61,301 nucleotides of DNA from Lachnospiraceae bacterium (GTDB lineage Bacteria; Bacillota; Clostridia; Lachnospirales; Lachnospiraceae): the NCBI GenBank assembly GCA_022793195.1, contig JAAWCJ010000005.1, forward strand, positions 1 through 61,301, given 5' to 3'. Of the stretch, positions 42,107 through 50,300 are shown one piece after another; position 1 is the stretch's first letter, and the number at the start of each line of letters is the position of its first letter. Made by a program: the position numbers and the translations under genes. The notes below the pieces were generated by a model. The model was not told the DNA's origin, ran no database searches, and was given only the letters and a program-made list of their open reading frames with translations.

Positions 42107-42856
42107 TTACAACACACTCATGATCATATAAATAAACCCCATAGTCAGCATGTGCACCGGAACCTGGCTCATGTATTTGAGAGGGGAAGAAAACAGGAGC
42201 CTTTGACGCACAGCCATAAAAGCAATGAGGGCAATGGCTGTGCCCACAAGCCCGCCGATATATTCAGGTACGCCACCTAAAATAAAGGGGGAATAAAGCA
42301 CTGTCATAGGCGCCAGGGTCCAGAGGCTCTCATCCTCGTCGCCGCACTTTAAAATCCGGTTGGCGAGGCCAAGGCCAAGACCCGCTAGGATGAAACCGAA
42401 GGCAGGTTTAAAATAAGCTGCCGAGATCACCGCCCCTTCCGTGATCACCGTATCAAAAACCATCCCGCTTCCCAGAAGCTCACGCGCGTAAGCCGCCAGC
42501 ATCAAAGTTCCGTAAACGACAGCACCCTGTCTCACCAGATCATCCGCCGATTCTTTTCCACCCATCAGGAATACATAACGTGCCATAAATAGTCCCAACA
42601 GGCCAATGCCGATCATCTGGAGCACCGTGCAGGAGATCCCGACATAGACAAAAGAGCCAAAAACTGCTGCGACGGTGAGAAGGCCGCTGATGACCGAATT
42701 TGTCCATTTCCCGCCGCTGACAGGTACGCTTCGGAGCACACAGCCGATACAGGCTGCCGCTATGAGGATGATGCCCACCAGCACGGCCTCCTTCATGGTG
42801 GCAGTAAACATGATAAAGGCTATGGCAAAGGGTTCCACCGGATATTTTGCTTTCAT
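42107..42856 (-). CDS. Divergent RnfE/RnfA-like membrane subunit
   Basis: The 249-residue protein has six or more membrane helices. Its second half aligns with RnfE: AYARELLGSGMVFDTVI against RnfE's GLFRELVGAGTMFGVSI, each followed by a similar loop and hydrophobic end. Its position after RnfC, D and G types also fits. Unlike the RnfE and RnfA genes at 48 kb, it lacks Cys at the two half-helix sites expected to hold the membrane [2Fe-2S] cluster (here AIAFIMFTATMKEA and GIGLLGLFMARYVF). There is one such gene, not an A/E pair. Confidence 0.72.
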   Translation of the reverse strand: MKAKYPVEPFAIAFIMFTATMKEAVLVGIILIAAACIGCVLRSVPVSGGKWTNSVISGLLTVAAVFGSFVYVGISCTVLQMIGIGLLGLFMARYVFLMGGKESADDLVRQGAVVYGTLMLAAYARELLGSGMVFDTVITEGAVISAAYFKPAFGFILAGLGLGLANRILKCGDEDESLWTLAPMTVLYSPFILGGVPEYIGGLVGTAIALIAFMAVRQRLLFSSPLKYMSQVPVHMLTMGFIYMIMSVL

Positions 42857-42868
42857 ATTCTGTCCCTC

Positions 42869-43267
42869 CTATTTGGCCGCCTGGCTCATGGCATCCTTCA
42901 CCGCCTGCATGATCCCGTTGGAAGTCATGGTGGCTCCGCTGACCGCATCCACCTTAAAGGACTGGGCGCTTATGATCTGTCCCGGAAGCTGTTCAATGGC
43001 CGGCTCACAGATCCCGGCGCTCTCACTGTGCTCCAGAATCTCTACGGACTCGATCTCCGTATCGGAAAATGTCACCTTCACTTTGATCTGCCCGTTATTT
43101 CCATTTCCTGTCCCCGTGTATTCGCCTGCATTATATCCGTTGGCGCCGAGAGCCGCGTCTGCTGAGCCTCCGCCCACCAGAAGCTTCGTTTCCATCACCA
43201 CAAAAAACGCGATAAACAGAACCACGATCAGAGTTGCCACTCCACGGTATTTATTTTCTGTCTCCAT
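42869..43267 (-). CDS. FMN-binding domain protein, RnfG/PplA-like
   Basis: The 132-residue protein has one N-terminal membrane anchor (TLIVVLFIAFFVVMETKLLV), a Gly/Asn-rich linker and an FMN-binding domain ending KVDAVSGATMTSNGIMQAVK. The Thr in SGATMTS is the residue that ApbE would flavinylate. The segment IESVEILEHSESAGICEPA is typical of FMN-binding domains in Rnf and extracellular electron transfer. It is shorter than the RnfG at 48.7 kb (196 residues). GGAGG lies before the ATG. Predicted outside the membrane. Confidence 0.88.
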   Translation of the reverse strand: METENKYRGVATLIVVLFIAFFVVMETKLLVGGGSADAALGANGYNAGEYTGTGNGNNGQIKVKVTFSDTEIESVEILEHSESAGICEPAIEQLPGQIISAQSFKVDAVSGATMTSNGIMQAVKDAMSQAAK

Positions 43268-43270
43268 ACT

Positions 43271-44194
43271 CTATTCCTCCGCTTTTTTCTTTTGCGCCAC
43301 ACCATAAATGTGGGGCTTCACAAACAGTTCTATGAAATAAGACAGTACATTTACCGTCAAAATGCCGAAACATACTCCCTCAGGATAAGTGGGGCTGAAA
43401 ATACGGATGAGGGCCGTCACAAGACCGGCCGCCGCCCCAAAAATCACCTTGCTCCTGGAGGAGCTTAAGGTATAGTCCGTCAGCATATAGCAGCCTCCCA
43501 GAATCAGGCCGCCCCCCAAAAGGGAAACCAGTGGATTATAACCGGCAATGGATGTCACCGCCACCACCACAGCCGCAAACACCGCCGTGATCAGCCAGTC
43601 CAAATCCTTCCTTATAATCAGGAAGGCAAATCCGAGAAGCAGAAGAAAAGCGCTGGTCTCTCCTAATGCCCCCGGGATTCGTCCGATGAACATATCCCAG
43701 ATACTGTAGGTGATCTCTTCCCCATGCTTTGCCATGGACAGCACCGTAGCCGTGGAAACCGCATCCGGCCCCGGCGTCACATAACTCATGATCTTTGCCG
43801 GGTATACCACCATCACAAACAGCCGCCCCATAAGGGCCGGATTGGCAAAGTTGCTTCCGATACCGCCAAAGCACTGTTTCACCACAATAATGGAAAATGC
43901 CGACGCCAGTACCGCCACCCAAACCGGCGTATTTGAAGTCAGGTTAAAAGCCAGCAACATCCCTGTCACCACTGCGCTGTAATCAAAGGCAACCGGAATG
44001 TGATTCAGCCGCTGCCACAGATACTCTGAGAGTACACAAGTGGCCACACAGGCCAGAGTCAGGAAAAAGGCTCCCACGCCAAAAAAGTAAACCGCTCCGA
44101 TAAACGCGGGAAGCAGAGAAACACACACGTCCCGCATGATGATTTTTGTGGTTTTCGGGGTCCGTATATGAGGATTCAGATAAGTCTTGCTCAT
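43271..44194 (-). CDS. RnfD-like flavoprotein membrane subunit (second copy)
   Basis: The 307-residue integral membrane protein starts YLNPHIRTPKTTKIIMRD, the canonical RnfD start (xPHIR...iMrDV), and has FGGIGSNFANPALMGRLFVM and PDAVSTATVLSMAKHG, where the Thr of TATVLS is the likely covalent FMN site. Its N-terminus is closer to textbook RnfD than that of the copy at 49.3 kb. It directly follows rnfC (adjacent codons). It should pass electrons across the membrane in concert with the FMN-binding subunit. Confidence 0.88.
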   Translation of the reverse strand: MSKTYLNPHIRTPKTTKIIMRDVCVSLLPAFIGAVYFFGVGAFFLTLACVATCVLSEYLWQRLNHIPVAFDYSAVVTGMLLAFNLTSNTPVWVAVLASAFSIIVVKQCFGGIGSNFANPALMGRLFVMVVYPAKIMSYVTPGPDAVSTATVLSMAKHGEEITYSIWDMFIGRIPGALGETSAFLLLLGFAFLIIRKDLDWLITAVFAAVVVAVTSIAGYNPLVSLLGGGLILGGCYMLTDYTLSSSRSKVIFGAAAGLVTALIRIFSPTYPEGVCFGILTVNVLSYFIELFVKPHIYGVAQKKKAEE

Positions 44195-45544
44195 TTATTT
44201 CGTCCCCCTTTCCCTGAGCATTGCCCGCACATCATTTCTGGCCTTCACCGTATTCTGGGAAAGCTCTCTTCTGGCAGGGCACACATAAGAACAGCAGCCG
44301 CAGCCGATACATTCTGTGGCGTAGAGTTTGTGGCAAAGGTCGATATCGCCTTTGCGCAGGGCAAAATCGATTTTCCATGGAGTCAGCCCTGCCGGGCATG
44401 CCTTCATACAGGAGCCGCACCGGATACAGGGAGATTCTTCCGTCCCTTCATTAAAGAGAATCAGCAGGCCGCCGCTGACCTTTGTGACGCTCTGGGTTAA
44501 ATCAGCGCATTTTACCTGGTGCCCGATACAGCTTCCCGTCATGGGGCCGCCCAGGATCGCCTTGTTGTTTAACTTTGCCGGGCCGCCACATTTATGCAAA
44601 AGCTCCCTGAGGGGCGTCCCCAAAGGCACCAGGAAATTCCCCGGTTTCCTTACAAGCCCTGTCACCGTAATGCATCTGGAGATGCAGGGAATCCCCCCGA
44701 ATACCGCATCCGCCATGGCTTTGGCTGTCTGGACATTGGATACGATCACCCCCGCATCCGCCGGAAGGCCCCCTGCCCTAAGCTCTTTTCCCGTGGCCGC
44801 CTGAATCAGCTGGCGCTCTCCGCCCTGGGGGTATTTTGTGGGAAATACCATGACCTCGATGGCTGCCTTCTGGCCTTCCAGCAGCTTTCTCAAGTGTTCG
44901 GCACAGTCCTGTTTGTTGTCCTCCGTACAGATAATGGCTTTCTTGGCCCCGCCCGCCTTCAAAAGGGCATGGACGCCGTTGAGAATCTCCATGCCGTGCT
45001 CCAGCATCATCCTGTAGTCACAAGTCAGGTAGCTTTCACATTCACAGGCATTGATTAAAATATATTCAATGGGTTTATCTGTCTTGTATTTCACATGGGC
45101 CGGAAATCCGGCACCGCCCATTCCGGTAATTCCTGCTTCTTCCATAATAGAGATCAGCTCTTCCCTTGAATACCCGTCGATGGACGCCCATTCTTTTTGA
45201 TAAGGTTTTTCTTCCTCTTTTGGCTGTTCCTTATCCGGCTTTATCACCAGAAGCGGAACCTCCATGGGGCCTTTTTTCTCTGTGCGGATCTCCGTCACGG
45301 TGCCGCTCACGCCCGCATGAAGACGGACCGCCGTAAAGTTCTTAGGCTGGCCCACAAGCTGCCCCCGCTCTACATGGTCGCCCACGGCCACCAGCGGCTC
45401 GCACAGGCTGCCGCCGGACTGGGACATGGACAGCTCAATGATTTCCGGCACAAACGAAACAATGGGAGCATCCTTGCTCAGCTTTTTGTCTGAGCCATCC
45501 GTAGGATGAACTCCGCCCGGAAACCGCTGTTCCTTCTTTTTCAT
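44195..45544 (-). CDS. rnfC: RnfC-like NADH/ferredoxin-side subunit
   Basis: The 449-residue cytoplasmic subunit starts MKKKEQRFPGGVHPTDGSDK and has the Gly-rich NADH/FMN site GITGMGGAGFPAHVKYKTDK. Two [4Fe-4S] motifs follow: CIRCGSCMKACPAGL and ECIGCGCCSYVCPARREL. Length matches RnfC. It is the only RnfC in the window and heads the second redox operon. The first module (rnfD-G-E-A-B) has none, so this one may serve both. AGGGAGG precedes the ATG. The divergent apbE start lies about 105 bases away. Confidence 0.93.
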   Translation of the reverse strand: MKKKEQRFPGGVHPTDGSDKKLSKDAPIVSFVPEIIELSMSQSGGSLCEPLVAVGDHVERGQLVGQPKNFTAVRLHAGVSGTVTEIRTEKKGPMEVPLLVIKPDKEQPKEEEKPYQKEWASIDGYSREELISIMEEAGITGMGGAGFPAHVKYKTDKPIEYILINACECESYLTCDYRMMLEHGMEILNGVHALLKAGGAKKAIICTEDNKQDCAEHLRKLLEGQKAAIEVMVFPTKYPQGGERQLIQAATGKELRAGGLPADAGVIVSNVQTAKAMADAVFGGIPCISRCITVTGLVRKPGNFLVPLGTPLRELLHKCGGPAKLNNKAILGGPMTGSCIGHQVKCADLTQSVTKVSGGLLILFNEGTEESPCIRCGSCMKACPAGLTPWKIDFALRKGDIDLCHKLYATECIGCGCCSYVCPARRELSQNTVKARNDVRAMLRERGTK

Positions 45545-45578
45545 CTGACTTCCTCCCTTGCCTTTCCTCTATGTTTTC

Positions 45579-45607
45579 TTTCCCAACTCCGATAAATATG
45601 CTATACT
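45579..45607 (+). promoter_or_regulatory. Possible promoter of apbE
   Basis: TTTCCC (45579-45584), a 17-base spacer and TATACT (45602-45607) precede the apbE ATG by 43 bases. The -10 is good, the -35 weak. Confidence 0.4.
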
Positions 45608-45650
45608 GAATCTGTTATTTTTCCGATTTTCTCATATTGGAGGTTCTGTT

Positions 45651-46679
45651 ATGTCTGTTTCTTTTCGTTTAAAAAGCTTCCGGCCTGCCGTTTTCCTGTC
45701 GGCCATCCTTCTTTTTCTCTGTTTCGTCTCAGGCGCCTGCGGACAACCTTCCAAAGACGCCCGCGTTTCCAGAACTTCCTTTTTTCTCAACACTGTCGTC
45801 ACCATCACCCTTTACGGTACAGACGACGATTCCCTCATTGAAGAATGTTTCTCCCTCTGCCGGGATTACGAGGCCGCCCTCAGCCGCACCATGGAGGGGA
45901 GCGAAATCTATAATCTGAACCACAGGAACACAGATACGGTATCCTCTGAAACCCTGGCTCTTATAAATACCGGGCTTTCCTACAGCGCTTTGTCCGGCGG
46001 CGCCTTTGACCTCACCATCGGTTCCTGTTCTTCCCTCTGGGATTTCACCGGCGAAAACCTGACAGTCCCGGAACCTGCCGCCCTTTCAGAAGCCCTCACC
46101 CATGTGGGTTATGAAAAGTTATCCGTAAAGGGAAACCAAATTTCCTTTTCCGATGACCAAACTATGCTGGACTTAGGCGCCATCGCAAAAGGCTACATTG
46201 CCGACCGCATTAAGGATTTCCTCGTGGAAAACCAGGTGGCTTCCGCCACCATTGACCTGGGAGGAAACATCCTCTGTGTCGGTTCAAAGCCTGACGGCAG
46301 CGATTTCAATATCGGAATCCAGAAACCTTTTGACCCCCAGGGAACCCCCATGCTGACAGTTCCCGTTTCCGGCTGGTCCGTCGTCACCTCCGGTATCTAT
46401 GAGCGCTCCTTTGAAAAGGACGGGCAGTTTTACCACCATATTTTAAATCCGGCCACAGGATACCCCTGCGACAATAACCTTCTCTCTGTCACTGTTTTGA
46501 GTGAACATTCCACAGACGGGGATGCCCTCAGCACCTCCTGTTTCTCCCTTGGCCTCACAGACGGCATGGCCCTCATCGACAGCCTGGAAGATGTCTATGC
46601 CATTTTTATCACCGATGACTATGAGATCCACTATTCAAAAGGCCTCCCGGAGCACTTCCCCGTGACCCTGTATGACTAA
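45651..46679 (+). CDS. apbE: ApbE FAD:protein FMN transferase, lipoprotein
   Basis: ApbE attaches FMN covalently to Thr of proteins such as RnfG and RnfD outside the membrane. The chosen start MSVSFRLKSFRPAVFLSAIL, with GGAGG upstream, gives a signal peptide and lipobox VSGAC; an in-frame upstream extension has no ribosome site. Family motifs include LDLGAIAKGYIADRI, ATIDLGGNILCVG, HHILNPATGYP and GDALSTSCFSLG. 342 residues. It is on the opposite strand to both redox modules, 9 bases from the end of rnfB and divergent from rnfC. Its position implies it serves both. Confidence 0.95.
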   Translation: MSVSFRLKSFRPAVFLSAILLFLCFVSGACGQPSKDARVSRTSFFLNTVVTITLYGTDDDSLIEECFSLCRDYEAALSRTMEGSEIYNLNHRNTDTVSSETLALINTGLSYSALSGGAFDLTIGSCSSLWDFTGENLTVPEPAALSEALTHVGYEKLSVKGNQISFSDDQTMLDLGAIAKGYIADRIKDFLVENQVASATIDLGGNILCVGSKPDGSDFNIGIQKPFDPQGTPMLTVPVSGWSVVTSGIYERSFEKDGQFYHHILNPATGYPCDNNLLSVTVLSEHSTDGDALSTSCFSLGLTDGMALIDSLEDVYAIFITDDYEIHYSKGLPEHFPVTLYD

Positions 46680-46687
46680 ATCCGGCG

Positions 46688-47431
46688 TTATACAATCGCT
46701 TTCATGGGACATTTCTCCGCGCAGGCGCCGCAGCCGGTACATTTTGTCTCATCGATGCGGGCAACCCCGCTTTCCAGGGAAATGGCTCCCGCCAGGCAGA
46801 CTTTCGCACATGCCCCGCAGCTGATACAGGCGGCGCGGCATACGGCTTTTGCTTCTTTTCCCTTATCCAGATTGGAGCAGGCCACGATATGGCCGGCCAG
46901 CTTGGGCACCAGGGAAATCACATGGCGGGGACAGGCTTCCGCGCACTGTCCGCAGCCCACACATTTTTCCTCATCCACCACTGCCAGGTGGTTTTCCACC
47001 CGGATGGCGTCAAATTTGCATTCCTTTTCGCAGAGCCCGCAGCCGATACAGCCATATTTACAGATCTTCCGGCCTTTCTCATTGAGCACCGCATAGTCCA
47101 GGCTTCCTTTACACCGGACAAAGGCTTTCCTCTGCTCTGCAGCCTTGACTTCCACGCCCAACACTTTCCCGATCTGTTCCGCTGCGGCCGCCCCTCCCAC
47201 GGGACAGGCGTTGGCCTGGGCTTCCCCGGTAAAAATCGCATGGGCCAGGGCGTCGCAGCCGGCGTATCCGCATCCGCCGCAGTTGTTTCCCGGCAGGCAT
47301 TTTCTGATCTGCTGCTCTTTTTCATCCACTTTCACGGCAAAAAACGTACCGGCCAGCCCCAAAAGGAGCCCGATCACAAGCCCTGTGATTCCCACCACCA
47401 GGGTAGCTGAAATAATTCCACCGATATCCAT
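46688..47431 (-). CDS. rnfB: RnfB iron-sulfur subunit
   Basis: The membrane-anchored ferredoxin-like subunit receives electrons from reduced ferredoxin. The 247-residue protein starts MDIGGIISATLVVGITGLVI (membrane helix), then a Cys motif NNCGGCGYAGCDALA. The C-terminal half has four CxxCxxCxxxC [4Fe-4S] motifs (CIGCGLCEKEC, CVGCGQCAEAC, CISCGACAKVC, CTGCGACAEKC). The longer frame upstream starts before the rnfA stop and lacks a helix, so MDIG was chosen. It ends 9 bases from the convergent apbE. Confidence 0.92.
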   Translation of the reverse strand: MDIGGIISATLVVGITGLVIGLLLGLAGTFFAVKVDEKEQQIRKCLPGNNCGGCGYAGCDALAHAIFTGEAQANACPVGGAAAAEQIGKVLGVEVKAAEQRKAFVRCKGSLDYAVLNEKGRKICKYGCIGCGLCEKECKFDAIRVENHLAVVDEEKCVGCGQCAEACPRHVISLVPKLAGHIVACSNLDKGKEAKAVCRAACISCGACAKVCLAGAISLESGVARIDETKCTGCGACAEKCPMKAIV

Positions 47432-47447
47432 ATCCTTCTCCCTCCTG

Positions 47448-48029
47448 TCAGAACTTAAGGTCGGCGAACCCCATAAAGGCAATGGACATGAGCGCCGCCG
47501 TGATCAGCACAATGGGCGCCCCCTTTATGGATTCCGGGATCGGGTTGTCGGCAATGCGCTCACGGATTCCCGCCAAAATAATGATGGCGATGGTATAGCC
47601 GATGGCTGTCCCCAATCCGCAGACCACGCTCTGAGCCATGTTGTACTTGCTCAACACATTTTTTAGTGCAACGCCAAGCACCGCACAGTTGGTGGTGATC
47701 AGTGGCAGATACACACCCAGCGCCCGGTAAAGGGCCGGAATGAATTTTTTTAAGAACATCTCCACCACCTGTACCAGGGCGGCAATGACCAGGATAAACA
47801 CAATGGTCTGGAGATATTCCAGATGGAAGGGCACTAAAATCCCGTCATACAAAAGGTTTGCCACCGCGGAGGCTATGGTGATGACAAAGCACACCGCTCC
47901 TCCCATGCCGGCCGCCGTCTTCGTATTGGTGGAGACCCCCAGGAAAGAACACAGGCCCAAAAACTGGCTCAGTACCACATTATTTAAAAGCGCCGCCGTG
48001 ATGGCGATAAACACCAATTCCTTAATCAT
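47448..48029 (-). CDS. rnfA: RnfA membrane subunit
   Basis: The 193-residue Rnf/Nqr-family subunit has six membrane helices. It carries both half-helix Cys sites: LLNNVVLSQFLGLCSFLG and PLITTNCAVLGVALKN, expected to share the [2Fe-2S] cluster with RnfE. It also has a C-terminal conserved IAIIILAGIRERI region. The ATG overlaps the rnfE stop by 4 bases. Length is normal for RnfA. The start MIKELVFIAITAALLNN is typical. Confidence 0.94.
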   Translation of the reverse strand: MIKELVFIAITAALLNNVVLSQFLGLCSFLGVSTNTKTAAGMGGAVCFVITIASAVANLLYDGILVPFHLEYLQTIVFILVIAALVQVVEMFLKKFIPALYRALGVYLPLITTNCAVLGVALKNVLSKYNMAQSVVCGLGTAIGYTIAIIILAGIRERIADNPIPESIKGAPIVLITAALMSIAFMGFADLKF

Positions 48030-48733
48030 GATTTATCCTCCCCCTTTGCCAGTTCAGAAGGGCAGCCGCTGCAAGTCAGGCAGTTCCCATGGCAGCCTGA
48101 TTTCGGCTTTCCTTTCCGGTTGGTGGCCGACTTTAAGCCCAGCTTGTTCTGAAGGGCCGCCAAAGCCGCCACCACCAGGAACGCCCCCGGAGACTTCACA
48201 AAAATCTCCACCGGGGCGAAAGCCGCGTTGCTCCTCAAGATGCTGACGCCAAACATGGTTCCCGCGCCCACCAGCTCCCGGAAGAGTCCGATCAGTCCCA
48301 GGGCTACCGTAAAGCCCAGGCCCATTCCAATCCCGTCGCATAAGGACAAGTATACGTTATTTTTGGAGGCAAAGGCTTCCGCCCGCCCCAAAATAATACA
48401 GTTTACAACGATCAAAGGTATGTACACGCCCAATGAGGCATATAGAGACGGCACATACGCCTCCAAAAGGAATTCCACTACCGTCACGAAAGAGGCGACG
48501 ATCACAATATAAGCCGGCATCCGGACGCCGTCGGGAATCACTTTCCTGAGGGCTGAAATCATCACATTGGACAAAATCAGAACCGCTGTGGTGGAGAGTC
48601 CCATTCCGATTCCGTCAACGGCGCATTTCGTCACCGCCAAGGTCGGGCACATGCCGAGGGCCAGCACAAATACCGGGTTCTCCGTCACAATTCCTTTAAA
48701 AATCTGTTTCAAACCACCTTTCATCTGGCTCAC
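48026..48733 (-). CDS. rnfE: RnfE membrane subunit with a Cys-rich tail
   Basis: The 235-residue six-helix subunit pairs with RnfA. Cys sites are in FVLALGMCPTLAVTKC and PLIVVNCIILGRAEA, and FRELVGAGTMFGVSI follows. An unusual C-terminal tail of about 30 residues after LQNKLGLKSATNRKGKPKSG contains Cys214, 218, 221 and 224 (GCHGNCLTCSGCPSE), spaced like a metal or iron-sulfur site. It overlaps rnfG by 4 bases and rnfA by 4. Tail function unknown. Confidence 0.93.
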   Translation of the reverse strand: MSQMKGGLKQIFKGIVTENPVFVLALGMCPTLAVTKCAVDGIGMGLSTTAVLILSNVMISALRKVIPDGVRMPAYIVIVASFVTVVEFLLEAYVPSLYASLGVYIPLIVVNCIILGRAEAFASKNNVYLSLCDGIGMGLGFTVALGLIGLFRELVGAGTMFGVSILRSNAAFAPVEIFVKSPGAFLVVAALAALQNKLGLKSATNRKGKPKSGCHGNCLTCSGCPSELAKGEDKS

Positions 48734-49320
48734 TCTCCCTTCGCACAGGCTGTGGCAAATGCCATCCCGCCGTTGGCGGCATTTACCACCGCATCCGATG
48801 TCACCGTGGCTCCTGAAATCTGGTCAATGTTGTCCCCCAGGGCGAACTTCTCCGTATTCTGGGCAAACTGATCTTTAAATTCCGGCTCATCCGCCAGGGA
48901 GCCTAAGTTTGCCGTCTCACTGCTTTGCAAAATGTCGATTCCCATGGTGGAACCGTCCATGGCCCATCCGTAAGCCATGGTGATCTCCCCCTGGGAGCCG
49001 GCGAAGCTTAAGGACATCACATAGCCCAGAACCTGGCCGGAACCATCCTTTGCCGCCAGACATTCATTGACTGCCACGCCTGTCACGCCGGCTTCCGACA
49101 GAATAGCCTCCGCCTCCCCCAGTTTGGCGTTCAGCGTATCTTCCTCCGCAAAATCAGCGGCATCGGGAAATACGCCCTGGTATGCCTCCCGTTTTTCCCT
49201 GGCCTGGCGCTCCGCAATGGGAGTCTTTGTCACCTGATAGGCAAATCCGAGAAGCAGCCCTGAAACCAGTGTAATCACAAACAAGATCGCTGCCTCTTTC
49301 AGAATTTTTTTCACGTTCAT
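48730..49320 (-). CDS. rnfG: RnfG flavoprotein subunit
   Basis: The 196-residue protein has an N-terminal membrane helix (ILKEAAILFVITLVSGLLLG) and an extracytoplasmic FMN-binding domain ending NIDQISGATVTSDAVVNAA, with the Thr in SGATVTS as the predicted covalent FMN site. Middle motifs include VMSLSFAGSQGEITMAYGW. It overlaps rnfD (ATGA) and rnfE by 4 bases each, showing tight coupling in the operon. Requires ApbE for flavinylation, which is encoded nearby. Confidence 0.94.
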   Translation of the reverse strand: MNVKKILKEAAILFVITLVSGLLLGFAYQVTKTPIAERQAREKREAYQGVFPDAADFAEEDTLNAKLGEAEAILSEAGVTGVAVNECLAAKDGSGQVLGYVMSLSFAGSQGEITMAYGWAMDGSTMGIDILQSSETANLGSLADEPEFKDQFAQNTEKFALGDNIDQISGATVTSDAVVNAANGGMAFATACAKGE

Positions 49321-50264
49321 CCTTCTGCCTCCCCTCTCTCCGGCAGCCCTTTGGGCGCCAGGTATTTATCAATCAGCGGTACGAGAAGGTTACAGAAGAT
49401 CACCGCGTAGGAAACGCCTTCCACTGTGGTTCCCATGATCCGGTAAATTCCGGTGATGATTCCCAAAAGCAGTCCATAAACAATTTTTCCAAGGGCGCCC
49501 ACCGGGCTGGTAACGCGGTCTGTGGCAAAGAAGAATGCCACAAAGATCAGGCCGCCACCGCAAAGATGGGACAGCAGGTAATTGACAGACACCGGCCCGT
49601 CTCCAAACAGACAGACAAAGGCAGAAAACACCGCCAGGTAAACAAGAGGTGTGATCAGGGAAATTTTTCTTGCCAGCAAGAGAAACAGCGCGCCCACCAA
49701 AAGGGCCAGCACAGAAGCTTCCCCGATGCAGCCGGCGTTGGGATTCAGAAGCACCATCTCTTTTAAGTTGGGCACCCCGCCGCTTCGCATGATGGACAAG
49801 GGTGTCGCCATGGACATGCCGTCCACTATGTACTGTGTCATCGCCAACTGGAAGCTGAGCAGTAAAAAACAGCGGGATACGAGAACCGGGTTCATAATGT
49901 GGAACCCATATCCCCCAAATAAGTGAACCACCACAATGGTGGCGAAAATTCCGCCCACCGCCGGGACGTACAAAGGCACCTCGCTGGGCAGGCAAAGCCC
50001 CAGAAGGAGGCCTGTCAAAAGCGCCGTGCCGTTCATCGTGGTCACCGGCAGCTTCATCAGCCGTTCATAAACATACTCTGACAGCACACTGGATACCACC
50101 GCCGCCAGAAGTACTTTGAAGGCGTTGAACCCGAATGCATAGACCCCCGCCACAATCACCGGAAGCAGAGCAATGCAATAATTGGCTGTGATTACCCGCA
50201 GATTTTCCGGAGTTTTATACCGCGATTCAACAGCCGACTTGAAAAAAGCCCTCACCCCTAACAC
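49317..50264 (-). CDS. rnfD: RnfD-like membrane subunit (first module, divergent N-terminus)
   Basis: The 315-residue membrane protein fits RnfD by LLTGLLLGLCLPSEVPLYVP, VVHLFGGYGFHIMNPVLVSR and VDGMSMATPLSIMRSGG, the last with the Thr expected to carry FMN. The canonical N-terminal xPHIR motif is absent, and the FGGxG loop is altered (HIMNPV instead of FNPA). The frame begins at GTG 50264; a second GTG at 50255 has a better-spaced AAAGAGG. It heads the rnfD-G-E-A-B unit and has its own promoter. There is no rnfC before it. Confidence 0.88.
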   Translation of the reverse strand: MLGVRAFFKSAVESRYKTPENLRVITANYCIALLPVIVAGVYAFGFNAFKVLLAAVVSSVLSEYVYERLMKLPVTTMNGTALLTGLLLGLCLPSEVPLYVPAVGGIFATIVVVHLFGGYGFHIMNPVLVSRCFLLLSFQLAMTQYIVDGMSMATPLSIMRSGGVPNLKEMVLLNPNAGCIGEASVLALLVGALFLLLARKISLITPLVYLAVFSAFVCLFGDGPVSVNYLLSHLCGGGLIFVAFFFATDRVTSPVGALGKIVYGLLLGIITGIYRIMGTTVEGVSYAVIFCNLLVPLIDKYLAPKGLPERGEAEG

Positions 50265-50300
50265 CTCTTTCTCATTATTCTCATTAGATTCTTCTTTGCC

